Origin: Thiomicrorhabdus arctica DSM 13458
GTDB lineage: Bacteria; Pseudomonadota; Gammaproteobacteria; Thiomicrospirales; Thiomicrospiraceae
NCBI RefSeq assembly: GCF_000381085.1
Contig: NZ_KB905902.1
Coordinates: forward strand, 20,419 to 84,418
Direction: 5' to 3'
Length of the DNA: 64,000 nt
Positions within the stretch are counted from its first letter, which is position 1. Every line of letters starts with the position of its first letter. The position numbers and the translations under genes were made by a program. This document shows, piece after piece, positions 44,783 through 52,956 of the stretch. The notes under the pieces were generated by a model, which did no database searches, was not told the origin of the DNA, and was given only the letters and a program-made list of their open reading frames with translations.

Positions 44783-46105
44783 TTAAACGATTTTGAGTCT
44801 GTTTTGCCGAACTTGTATCCACCATGCAATGCTTAAATTTAATACGGCTAAACATAATAAGATATTCAATAAACTGAGCGATAATGCGAAACCAATCATC
44901 ACTAAAACGGCAGACATCACCATCAAAAATGCATTGAGTATATTATTAACCGCGACCATTCTAGCACGGACGTTTACTGGGGTTTGCGTTTGTAATAGTG
45001 TGTAAAGGGGCACGATATAAGCCCCTCCCAACAATGCAATCAATAACAATAAAATAAATAGAGTGTTGAGCGGCCAAGTCGTTATAAATTCATTAAAACT
45101 GATTCGACCAGCTGATTGACTCTGCAGGAATAGAAATTGTGTGCTCTGCTCAATCACTCCAAGCATCGCGAACAACAATATTGAGATCAAACCAAGCATT
45201 AAGCCATGCCATTTGAAATTCAAGTGATTTTTAAAAGAGTGACTCGCGAAAACAGACCCCAATGCGATACCAACTGAAAAGACTGATAAGAATGCCGTTG
45301 CTACGCCTTCATTTGCCCACAACACATACTTTGTAAGTATGGGAATCTGACTGAGCATGACCGCCCCTAAAAACCAAAACCAAGAGATGGCCAACACCGA
45401 AAAAAATGAGGTGTGATATCCCTTACAAAGTTTAATCAGTTGCCAACTACTTTTGAGTAGATTGCCTTCAATCAATAACTCTTTATTTTGTACTGTCGAA
45501 GGTTTTAGCCATAAACTCACAGCGTATCCACTTAATGCAACGCCAATAATGGCCATTGACATCACTTCAATTCCATTTGGCATCAATACACCAATCCCGC
45601 CTAATATTGTCCCGAATAAAATGGCAATGAATGTTGATCCACTGAACAATGCATTACCTTGCATTAAACTTTTATCCATTAATATTTCAGGCAGTACGGA
45701 ATATTTAATGGGGCCAAAAAAGGCCGATTGTGTGCCCATTAAAAAGAGCGTCACAAACAATAATTCGAGCTGCAGGGTTAACAAAGCGAAGGCGCCAAAC
45801 AGCATAATAAACACTTCCGCTAATTTTATTTTTTGGATTAGAAATGACTTAGGATAATGATCAGCAAGTTGACCTGCAAGACCAGAAAAAAGGAAAAATG
45901 GTAGGATAAATAGGCCTGCGGCTAGGGTAATTAATAAACCAGTCTCGCCGTTGGATTGACTCAATCTAAAAGTGATTAGCATCACCAAGGAGTTTTTAAA
46001 CAAGTTATCGTTGAATGCCCCTAAAAACTGAACCCAAAAAAGTGTAAAAAAGGGTCTTTTACACAGTGGGGATTTCGAATATAAGTACTTTGAAATAAAA
46101 TTCAT
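44783..46105 (-). CDS. lplT: LplT-like lysophospholipid transporter (MFS)
   Basis: A major-facilitator protein with about 12 helices; FFTLFWVQFLGAFNDNLFKN near the start is the family signature. It should flip lysophospholipids to the cytoplasmic face for Aas. I chose the ATG at 46105 (440 residues), just before the conserved region. An ATG at 46174 would add 23 residues and overlap the anti-sigma gene. The gap of 40 nt to the anti-sigma factor gene suggests that sigma factor, anti-sigma factor, lplT and aas form one transcript. Symbol by similarity and context. Confidence 0.85.
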   Translation of the reverse strand: MNFISKYLYSKSPLCKRPFFTLFWVQFLGAFNDNLFKNSLVMLITFRLSQSNGETGLLITLAAGLFILPFFLFSGLAGQLADHYPKSFLIQKIKLAEVFIMLFGAFALLTLQLELLFVTLFLMGTQSAFFGPIKYSVLPEILMDKSLMQGNALFSGSTFIAILFGTILGGIGVLMPNGIEVMSMAIIGVALSGYAVSLWLKPSTVQNKELLIEGNLLKSSWQLIKLCKGYHTSFFSVLAISWFWFLGAVMLSQIPILTKYVLWANEGVATAFLSVFSVGIALGSVFASHSFKNHLNFKWHGLMLGLISILLFAMLGVIEQSTQFLFLQSQSAGRISFNEFITTWPLNTLFILLLLIALLGGAYIVPLYTLLQTQTPVNVRARMVAVNNILNAFLMVMSAVLVMIGFALSLSLLNILLCLAVLNLSIAWWIQVRQNRLKIV

Positions 46106-46145
46106 AGGCAAGACATAATAAAAATATAACACTCTAGAAGATATT

Positions 46146-46835
46146 TTATATTTTAATGTATTTCCACCCTTCACTCAATCGTTCAACCACTTGATCAAGA
46201 GCGGGCTTATCATGCTTTACTTGTGGCAATAATTGCAATCTTGCATCCTTCTCCATTGCCCTTTGTAAGGCTCTTTTACAAGCATATAAGGTTAAATTAT
46301 CAAAGCGGTTTAATAGACCTTCCAGCTGCGCTCTATTAGAGTTATTAACATCAAACAACCCCACTCCTTCATAGTTGGTAATAAAATCTACTTTGATACC
46401 CGGTCCACCATTCACTAATAATTTCTCAGTTTGATCTAAAGCAGCAGCTAATTTTTTAGGGTCGGCAGAATCTAAGTGAATGAGATATTTTTGTTCCGCC
46501 ATTTGATGCTGGTCTGCGGCTGACAAGAAAGCCTGATTAAAAGGCATATTGACAGATAAGTATCCTATTAAAACCCCAATAAAAAGTGCGGCAACCGCAG
46601 CTTTAGGTAGCTGCCAACCCGCCTTTTCTCTATCAACCACAGGTTGATAGGATGGGATATTCACCAGTTGATAAGAATCTTTTATCTGTCTTTTTAATGC
46701 ACTGAATTGAATAATTTCGTTACGAAGACTCTCATCTGTCTCCATAAGCTGTTCAATTTCCTTATTTTCTGGAGGTGCTAATTCCCCATCGATATAAGCA
46801 TGAATTTGATATTTTTCAATGGCAGCACTCATCAA
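46146..46835 (-). CDS. Transmembrane anti-sigma factor with a DsrE-like periplasmic domain
   Basis: The 229-residue protein has a cytoplasmic N-terminus (IHAYIDGELAPPENKEIE at 11-28, anti-sigma-like but without the HxxxCxxC zinc site), one membrane helix (about 78-98) and a predicted periplasmic domain (about 115-229). That domain follows the DsrE-family proteins next door block by block: KYLIHLDSADPKK, VDFITNYEGVGLF, NLTLYACKRAL with Cys186, and a final LSEGWKYIKI. The matching blocks in the 47662 product are VVLQLSDYNPAK, VDMEIVTFGPGVRLL, VRFSVCGNTL and LQRAGWQVLKP. The homology is my reading by eye. The ATG overlaps the sigma factor stop (ATGA). Sensing through the DsrE fold is inference. 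Confidence 0.8.
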   Translation of the reverse strand: MMSAAIEKYQIHAYIDGELAPPENKEIEQLMETDESLRNEIIQFSALKRQIKDSYQLVNIPSYQPVVDREKAGWQLPKAAVAALFIGVLIGYLSVNMPFNQAFLSAADQHQMAEQKYLIHLDSADPKKLAAALDQTEKLLVNGGPGIKVDFITNYEGVGLFDVNNSNRAQLEGLLNRFDNLTLYACKRALQRAMEKDARLQLLPQVKHDKPALDQVVERLSEGWKYIKI

Positions 46836-47407
46836 CGTCCCCTCAATGGAACGACTTTTCTTTGTCCAGAATGGGATTTTTCTAATAAAAACCGGAGTTT
46901 TTCTCTTCCTCTTGAAATTCGGCTCATCACCGTACCAATAGGGGTTGAGGTGATTTCAGAAATTTCTTGGTAGGAAAAGCCTTGAATGTCTGACAGGGAA
47001 ATGGCTTGACGGTGCTCAAAAGACAGTTTGCCCATTGCAAGATGCAAAGCATCTTGGGTTTGTTTTTCTATTAATTTACTTTCATTGCACGCTTCTGCTA
47101 AACAGTAATCGACTTCAGTTTCATCTGCCCATTCCCAGCGACGATTATATCTTAAATTATCAATAAATTTATTATGCATAATCTTGCTTAACCAAGCACC
47201 AAACTGGTCGAAATTATCTAAGTCACCTTGTTTCTCAAGGGCCTTTAACATGGTTTCTTGCACTAAATCTTGTGCCAGGCAGGCTTGATGAGTCCACGCA
47301 TAGGCAAGACGATAGAGCCGATCATACTGGGCTTCAAGAGCCTGGTTAAATCGTTCTTTTTGTTGCACTGAACATAAAAAAGTAACAATCTTTTTTGTTA
47401 ATTTCAT
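46832..47407 (-). CDS. ECF-family RNA polymerase sigma factor
   Basis: The 191-residue protein has sigma-2 (RLYRLAYAWTHQACLAQDLVQETMLKAL, about 31-58) and sigma-4 regions (LSDIQGFSYQEISEITSTPIGTVMSRISRGREKLR, about 138-172) separated by a short linker, the ECF layout. It is translationally coupled to its anti-sigma factor. It is divergent from the dsrE-dsrE-porin genes, whose common promoter lies in the 254 bp between, so these are likely targets together with its own operon. Confidence 0.92.
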   Translation of the reverse strand: MKLTKKIVTFLCSVQQKERFNQALEAQYDRLYRLAYAWTHQACLAQDLVQETMLKALEKQGDLDNFDQFGAWLSKIMHNKFIDNLRYNRRWEWADETEVDYCLAEACNESKLIEKQTQDALHLAMGKLSFEHRQAISLSDIQGFSYQEISEITSTPIGTVMSRISRGREKLRFLLEKSHSGQRKVVPLRGR

Positions 47408-47604
47408 TGTTAATCACTTTCTGAATAATTTGGTGTGTAAAGCAAGCTTATTTTGCTTAATTGAGATCGTAAATTACGCTAACAATAGAATAAAAGCAAT
47501 CATATTACCGTTTAATTAAATAAACAAAACTAGTACAGGTATAGAAAAGTTTGGTTCAAAATAATGGAATAAAACACCGCCCACAAGCGTTTAATAGAAG
47601 ACAC

Positions 47605-47630
47605 ATCTCGATTTACAATTTCCACGAGAT
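47605..47630. promoter_or_regulatory. Inverted repeat ATCTCG-N14-CGAGAT upstream of the dsrE-dsrE-porin genes
   Basis: Six-base arms separated by 14 bases, about 32 bp before the ATG at 47662. It could be an operator or a leader-RNA hairpin. Only the symmetry supports it. Confidence 0.35.
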
Positions 47631-47661
47631 ATACACTAAAAACCAAAGAGGAAGATATTAC

Positions 47662-48120
47662 ATGTTTAAAAAAACAGCTCTCAAACTAATGTGGTTATTT
47701 GCAGGTATCACCATTTCAATGTCTGCTTTTTCAGCCGCGAACGATTCACCCCTTCCAGAGACTTTTGCTGACAATAAGGTTGTCTTGCAATTGAGCGATT
47801 ACAATCCTGCTAAACAGCAACTCGTTTTAAATGTTGCTGGGAATCTACTTAAGTACTTTGGTGGTAAAGAAGTCGATATGGAGATCGTTACGTTTGGTCC
47901 GGGTGTACGCTTACTTATGGAAGGCAACCCTCATGCACAACGTATTCAAACACTTATGGACGCAGGTGTTCGTTTCTCTGTTTGTGGTAACACTTTAACC
48001 AATATGACAAAGAAACTGGGTTATAGACCAATTGTAAGAGGTGGTGTTATGGAAGTTAAAGCCGGTGCGGGTCGTATCTTGCAGTTACAAAGAGCAGGTT
48101 GGCAGGTTCTTAAACCTTAA
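47662..48120 (+). CDS. Periplasmic DsrE-family protein (paralogue 2)
   Basis: From ATG 47662 (AGAGGAAG upstream) the product is 152 residues with a signal peptide (about 1-26). The frame is open from 47551, but that extension precedes the signal peptide and is not plausible. The domain shows VVLQLSDYNPAK, VDMEIVTFGPGVRLL, conserved Cys108 in GVRFSVCGNTL and LQLQRAGWQVLKP, closest to the 41827 product. First gene of a three-gene unit with a second dsrE-like gene (30 nt) and a porin gene, divergent from the sigma factor. A sulfur-carrier or sulfur-binding role is inferred only from the family. Confidence 0.85.
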   Translation: MFKKTALKLMWLFAGITISMSAFSAANDSPLPETFADNKVVLQLSDYNPAKQQLVLNVAGNLLKYFGGKEVDMEIVTFGPGVRLLMEGNPHAQRIQTLMDAGVRFSVCGNTLTNMTKKLGYRPIVRGGVMEVKAGAGRILQLQRAGWQVLKP

Positions 48121-48150
48121 AAAACGGTCAATGACAAAAGGAAATCACAC

Positions 48151-48639
48151 ATGAAAATAGTTCAAAAAATATTCAAATTGTTCCTAATGGTACTGGTAAC
48201 GAGTTTATCGTTCTCAGCAATGGCTGCCAGCGATCGTTATGGTAAACAAAAAGTGGTTTATCACGTGAATTACGACAATGCCAAAAAACAGTCTGGTACT
48301 TTAAGAAATATTCAAAACCACATCAATGCAGTGGGTGCTGAGAATCTGGATGTCAGAGTCGTAATGCATGGAAATGGTTTATCTTTAATCCTAAAACCTG
48401 AGGCATTAAAAGACGTACCTAAATTCAAGTCGGCTAATGCCACACATGTAATGACACAAAAAATAGATAAGTTGAAGCTGCAAGGTGTCAGTTTTAATGT
48501 CTGCGCAAATACCCTTAAGGGTAGAAAAGTCGATGTTGAAAAACACCTATATGATGCTTCTCAGTCGGACATTGTGCCAAGTGGTGTTGCAGAACTCGCA
48601 TACTTACAAGATCAAGGCTTCAGATACCTTCGCCCTTAA
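48151..48639 (+). CDS. Periplasmic DsrE-family protein (paralogue 3)
   Basis: The 162-residue protein has a signal peptide (about 1-26, ending AMA) and a more diverged DsrE-fold domain: KVVYHVNYDNAKK, LDVRVVMHGNGLSLI, Cys118 in GVSFNVCANTL and YLQDQGFRYLRP. The pattern VxFxxCxNTL is shared with its neighbour, and the VVMHGNG segment is common in COG1416-type proteins. It sits 30 nt behind paralogue 2 and 58 nt before the porin gene, so the two may form a heteromer as DsrE and DsrF do in the cytoplasm. Confidence 0.85.
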   Translation: MKIVQKIFKLFLMVLVTSLSFSAMAASDRYGKQKVVYHVNYDNAKKQSGTLRNIQNHINAVGAENLDVRVVMHGNGLSLILKPEALKDVPKFKSANATHVMTQKIDKLKLQGVSFNVCANTLKGRKVDVEKHLYDASQSDIVPSGVAELAYLQDQGFRYLRP

Positions 48640-48697
48640 ATGTCGAAGATTTCTACAGAAATATAAATCTATAAAATAAAGAATAACGAGGATACAC

Positions 48698-50008
48698 ATG
48701 CTAAACAAAAAATATGCATTCAAAAAAACCGCAATCTTATTGGCTCTAACAGGCGCATTTGCTTCACAAGGCGCACAAGCAAGTAACTGGTTAATGCTGC
48801 AAGGTACAGAAGCTGACCACCAGGCACCACGTGCTAAGGTTTGGGGTTTTGTGCAAGGTGAATATCAATCCACAGATAACACAAAACTAAAAGCCGGCCC
48901 TGGGAAAGGACAAGAAGCTGCATTTAACCAAATTGCACCTCAATTATCATCATCTCAAAGTTTTAATATCCGTCGTGCCCGTATTGGTGTTCGTGGGGCG
49001 AACTTCCCACTGGATCCTAAAACGAATTACTTTATGTTAGCTGAGTTTGGTAATAATGGTATCACTACAGGTGGTAAGGGTTCACAAGGACAGTTAACCG
49101 ATGCCAGTGTTACGTTTAACCATATTCCTGGAGCACGTGTCCGTGCCGGTCTATTTAAAACACCGGGTTCAGAGGAGTCCTTTCAGGGAATTGCAACCTT
49201 CAACTACATTAACTTCACCAGTGCGACAGACCGTTTATTAATTGAGCGTACTTTTGATAACTCAACTGGCGACACATCACGTAATGGTCCGGTAGGCGCT
49301 GTCAGAGATACAGGTATTCAGGTCTTTGATGCATTCCGTAGAGGTGATTGGGAACACTCTTATGCAGTCATGATAGGTAATGGTGGGGGCTTGGCGACTA
49401 CCAATAAAGATAACGATCTAGATACCTATGTTTATCTTTCAACTGAAAAAGTATTTGGGGAATCAAAAGGTCCTAGAAGAAAAGGCCTGAAATTCTTCGC
49501 ATGGCAACAAGATGGTAAAAGAACCATTGACGGTACCTCTGGTCACAACCGTACTCGTAGTGGTTTAGGGACAACCTTTTTCAATGGTAAATACCGTTTG
49601 GCTGCTGAATATATTCAAGCCGATGGTATGATTTACGGCGGAACAACAGGTGCGCGTACCCCTGCAAATGGTGGTACATTCGTCGTCCAAAAAGACCAGA
49701 AAGCCGATGGTTATTATGTTGATTTTGGTTACCGTGCTCTGCCTAACCTAGAGTTAAATGCTCGTTATGATGTACTTAATAGCGGCACAGCAACAGACGC
49801 TCAATCAGGCACAGGTAATGATAAAGAACGCCTGTTTACAACCACAACATTGGGTGCTCAGTACTTCTTTAACAAGAAGACATCTGTTCGTTTGAACTAT
49901 GAAATTCGTTCAATCGAGGCACCTAATGCACCTGCAGCAGCTGGCGTACATAAAATTCTAGATGGAGTAGATAATCGCTTAGCCGCTGGATTCACGATGG
50001 TTTTCTAA
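48698..50008 (+). CDS. OprO/OprP-type outer membrane porin
   Basis: The 436-residue protein has a signal peptide (about 1-28, ending AQA) and a porin barrel rich in alternating strands, ending in a terminal aromatic residue (AAGFTMVF). Segments SFNIRRARIGVRG (near 85), GARVRAGLFKTPGSEE (near 147) and YVDFGYRALPNLELNARYD fit the phosphate/pyrophosphate-selective porin family. The real solute is not determined; polyphosphate, sulfate, thiosulfate or others are possible. Its place behind two periplasmic DsrE-like genes makes it part of the ECF-linked unit. GAGGA precedes the ATG. Confidence 0.85.
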   Translation: MLNKKYAFKKTAILLALTGAFASQGAQASNWLMLQGTEADHQAPRAKVWGFVQGEYQSTDNTKLKAGPGKGQEAAFNQIAPQLSSSQSFNIRRARIGVRGANFPLDPKTNYFMLAEFGNNGITTGGKGSQGQLTDASVTFNHIPGARVRAGLFKTPGSEESFQGIATFNYINFTSATDRLLIERTFDNSTGDTSRNGPVGAVRDTGIQVFDAFRRGDWEHSYAVMIGNGGGLATTNKDNDLDTYVYLSTEKVFGESKGPRRKGLKFFAWQQDGKRTIDGTSGHNRTRSGLGTTFFNGKYRLAAEYIQADGMIYGGTTGARTPANGGTFVVQKDQKADGYYVDFGYRALPNLELNARYDVLNSGTATDAQSGTGNDKERLFTTTTLGAQYFFNKKTSVRLNYEIRSIEAPNAPAAAGVHKILDGVDNRLAAGFTMVF

Positions 50009-50051
50009 GAAGAAATTAGATTAATTTTTAGTCTGTTGGTTTACGACCAAC

Positions 50052-50092
50052 AAAAAGCCCTTATTATTTTCACAATAATAGGGGTTTTTTTT
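50052..50092. terminator. Bidirectional terminator between porin and prlC
   Basis: CCCTTATTAT pairs with ATAATAGGGG around a seven-base loop; an A-run before and a T-run after give U-tracts for both directions. Confidence 0.88.
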
Positions 50093-50113
50093 GTAAAAAT
50101 ATTAAGGCTGGGT

Positions 50114-52174
50114 TTAAACAGTAATACCACTGTGTCGTAACAAGGCATCAATATTCGGTTCACGGCCTCTAAACGCTTTAAACAATACCATTGGATCAAT
50201 CGATCCGCCCGCGGCTAAAATAATATTTTTAAACTTAGCACCCGTTTCTGGATTCAATATACCCTCCTCTTCAAATAAACCAAACGCATCTGCTGACAAC
50301 ACTTCTGCCCACTTATAACTAAAATATCCGGCTGCATAACCGCCCGCAAAGATATGACTGAAACTATGCATAGAGCGACTGTATTCTGGAGGCATAATGA
50401 CAGCCACCTCTTGACGAATACGTTGTGATAAATCGGCAACCGCTTCGACCCGTTCCGGATTGTAATAAGCGTGCATTTCAAAATCAGTCAGTGAAAATTC
50501 TATTTGACGTAACATCATCATCGCCGACTGAAATCCGCGGCTTTTCTTTAGCGCTTCAAACAAATCATCAGGTAAGGTTTCTCCGGTTTCAATATGACTT
50601 GAAATCAAGGCTAAGCCCTCTCTTTCCCAACAGAAATTTTCCATAAACTGTGAAGGCAGTTCAACCGCATCCCAAGGGACCCCACTGATGCCTGAGATAT
50701 CCAATTGCTCCATTTCGGTCATTAAGTGATGTATGCCGTGTCCAAATTCATGGAATAGGGTTGTTAGTTCATCATGTGTTAAACAAGCAACTTGACCCTC
50801 TAAAGGCGGTGTAAAGTTACAGACTAGGTAAGCGACAGGTTTTTGTAGCTTACCGTTTGGATGTCGCCAACGGCTGATCGCTGAATCCATCCAGGCGCCT
50901 CCACGTTTATTATCACGTGCGTACAAATCTAAATAGAATTGGCCAACAACGTCATCATTCTCAGCAATCAACTCAAAAAATCGTACATCAGGATGCCAGA
51001 CAGGTACCTCTGTTTTGGCTTGGATTCGAATACCAAACAGTCTTTGAGTAATATCAAACAAACCTTTAAGAGCGGATTCAACCGGAAAGTATGGACGTAA
51101 TAATTCTTGAGAGAGCGATAAGGTTTTGCTTTTAAGTTTTTCAGACGCGAAGGTTACATCCCAAGGCTGAAAGTCATCAATGCCTAATTCCCTTTTGGCA
51201 AATTCGGTTAAGGTCTTCAACTCTTGTACGGCCTGAGGTTTTGACTTTGTTGCCAGATCCCGTAAAAAACCCAATACCTGCTCACTACTTTCCGCCATTT
51301 TGGTGGCTAAAGAGTAATCCGCGTACTGATCAAACCCAAGCAAATTAGCTTTCTGGTGACGTAGTGAACGAATTTTATGCATATTATCAGTGTTATCAAA
51401 GGCTGTATTCAGCGCTTGATCTGATGAACGAGTTCCAAAGGCTCGATAAATTTCAGCTCTTAATTCCCGGTTATCTGCATGGGTCATTACCGCCAAATAG
51501 GAGGGGAAATCTAAAGTCACACACCACCCCGTTAACTCTCTATTTTCAGCAAGTTGTTTGAGTAACCCTTTTGCAGAATCAGGCAACCCTTTTAACAAGG
51601 ATTCATCCGTGATTTGTTTAGACCAGGCCTGGCTAGATTTCAAGACATTATTTGCAAAAAGACTACTCAGCTGTGATAATTGTTGAGTAATTTCTTGATA
51701 CTCCGACTGTTGCTCAGCGGGTAGTGCTATGCCACTGAGACGGAAATTGCGTAACGCATTTTCAATGACTTTTTTCTGAGCCAGTGAATAGTCTAAAAAT
51801 TCTAAACTGTCGGCTATTGCATTGAATTTGGTATACAAACCGGTATTCTGACCCACTTCCGTATAGTAAGCAGTGACCTTTCCTAAACAATCCGTATAAA
51901 CTTCATGCCATTCATCGCTGTTTTTAACAGCGTCTAAATGACCAATAGGCCCCCAAACACGTTCAAATCGATTATCAATTACCTCCAGAGGTTCAATGAA
52001 ATTCTGCCAACTAGGTGTTTCTGTCATTGCGACCAAACGGGCAATTTCGGCACGATTTTCCGCCAATAACTGGGTGATTGCAGGTTTTATATGTTTCACG
52101 TGAAACAACTCAAAATTAGGGAGTGATGAAACATTGAGTAATGGATTGTCTAGAGTTTTAGTCGACTTGGTCAT
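50114..52174 (-). CDS. prlC: Oligopeptidase A (M3 metallopeptidase)
   Basis: The 686-residue protein has the M3 zinc motif HEFGHGIHH near 477 with the downstream glutamate region, and family blocks such as FENFCWEREGL-like MENFCWE near 512. It is a cytoplasmic enzyme that degrades signal peptides and oligopeptides. The gene holds a full parS consensus over codons 23-28 (read as FHVKH) and an iterated palindrome (51623-51632) read as Gln-Ala-Trp. Both are DNA-level signals that the protein accommodates. Confidence 0.93.
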   Translation of the reverse strand: MTKSTKTLDNPLLNVSSLPNFELFHVKHIKPAITQLLAENRAEIARLVAMTETPSWQNFIEPLEVIDNRFERVWGPIGHLDAVKNSDEWHEVYTDCLGKVTAYYTEVGQNTGLYTKFNAIADSLEFLDYSLAQKKVIENALRNFRLSGIALPAEQQSEYQEITQQLSQLSSLFANNVLKSSQAWSKQITDESLLKGLPDSAKGLLKQLAENRELTGWCVTLDFPSYLAVMTHADNRELRAEIYRAFGTRSSDQALNTAFDNTDNMHKIRSLRHQKANLLGFDQYADYSLATKMAESSEQVLGFLRDLATKSKPQAVQELKTLTEFAKRELGIDDFQPWDVTFASEKLKSKTLSLSQELLRPYFPVESALKGLFDITQRLFGIRIQAKTEVPVWHPDVRFFELIAENDDVVGQFYLDLYARDNKRGGAWMDSAISRWRHPNGKLQKPVAYLVCNFTPPLEGQVACLTHDELTTLFHEFGHGIHHLMTEMEQLDISGISGVPWDAVELPSQFMENFCWEREGLALISSHIETGETLPDDLFEALKKSRGFQSAMMMLRQIEFSLTDFEMHAYYNPERVEAVADLSQRIRQEVAVIMPPEYSRSMHSFSHIFAGGYAAGYFSYKWAEVLSADAFGLFEEEGILNPETGAKFKNIILAAGGSIDPMVLFKAFRGREPNIDALLRHSGITV
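51623..51632. repeat. Iterated palindrome CCAGGCCTGG in prlC
   Basis: Exact core read as Gln-Ala-Trp on the minus strand. Confidence 0.8.
52092..52107. promoter_or_regulatory. parS-like ParB-binding site 4 (full consensus)
   Basis: TGTTTCACGTGAAACA, identical to the 16-bp parS consensus, inside the 5' part of prlC. Confidence 0.88.
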
Positions 52175-52289
52175 ATTAATTTCTTATTTTTACTCTTTTA
52201 AATGAAATATAAATCTAAAAAATTGGAGTATTCTTTAAACATTATTGACTTAGAATGTATTTATTATAACGTAATGAGGCACCGGTAAA

Positions 52290-52709
52290 ATGAAACACTT
52301 TCAGTCTGAAATGGTTTTTCAGAGCCCCAATAGGGGGACTTACAATATAACAGACGAGATGAATAAAACTATCATAGAGTCCGAGATACAATCTGGAATA
52401 TGCCATGTATTTATTCAGCACACTTCAGCTTCCTTGATTATCACTGAAAATGCCGACCCTACAGTAAGGCAGGACATAGAAAATTGGTTGCAGAGGACCG
52501 TTTTGGATGGAGATATAAACTACCAACATAATGACGAAGGTGATGACGACATGAGCGGTCACCTTCGTTGTTTAATAACGGATACCAGCCAAACCATACC
52601 AGTGACTAATGGACGACTTAATTTAGGCACGTGGCAAGGCTTGTTTTTATATGAACATCGGACCAGTCGATTTAAACGAAAACTCATTATTAGCATTCAA
52701 GGCAATTAG
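52290..52709 (+). CDS. YjbQ-family protein (UPF0047)
   Basis: The 139-residue protein is a complete YjbQ protein: FIQHTSASLIITENADP (about 43-59), DDDMSGHLRCLI (about 89-100) and LGTWQGLFLYEHR (about 112-124) hold the conserved His, Asn, Asp and Glu residues. Some members show weak thiamine-phosphate synthase activity; the true role is unknown. It is divergent from prlC and has no operon partner. Confidence 0.9.
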   Translation: MKHFQSEMVFQSPNRGTYNITDEMNKTIIESEIQSGICHVFIQHTSASLIITENADPTVRQDIENWLQRTVLDGDINYQHNDEGDDDMSGHLRCLITDTSQTIPVTNGRLNLGTWQGLFLYEHRTSRFKRKLIISIQGN

Positions 52710-52956
52710 AAGATTAAATATAAATATGGAATCCAAATTTGAACTTTGAATTAACGCTAAAATGGATGATTTAACAACTTCTGACCCATTTATCAAAAAA
52801 TTCTTAGTGAGAGGCTCTGTATAAGGTTTTATTATCTAACCCTAATCTAACCTTAATAACATCCCAAAAGGGGTCTAAGGAGTTGTCTAACGAAGCCAAA
52901 TTTCTGCACCGAATCCTAAATTAAGTTGATTAGAACAACTGCGAGAATGACTTATC

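Noticed and set aside
45453-45857. 134-codon open frame opposite lplT
   Set aside because: It is an antisense shadow of a membrane-protein gene with biased composition.
47551-47661. Upstream extension of DsrE paralogue 2
   Set aside because: It would place 37 polar residues before the signal peptide; the ATG at 47662 has a strong ribosome site.
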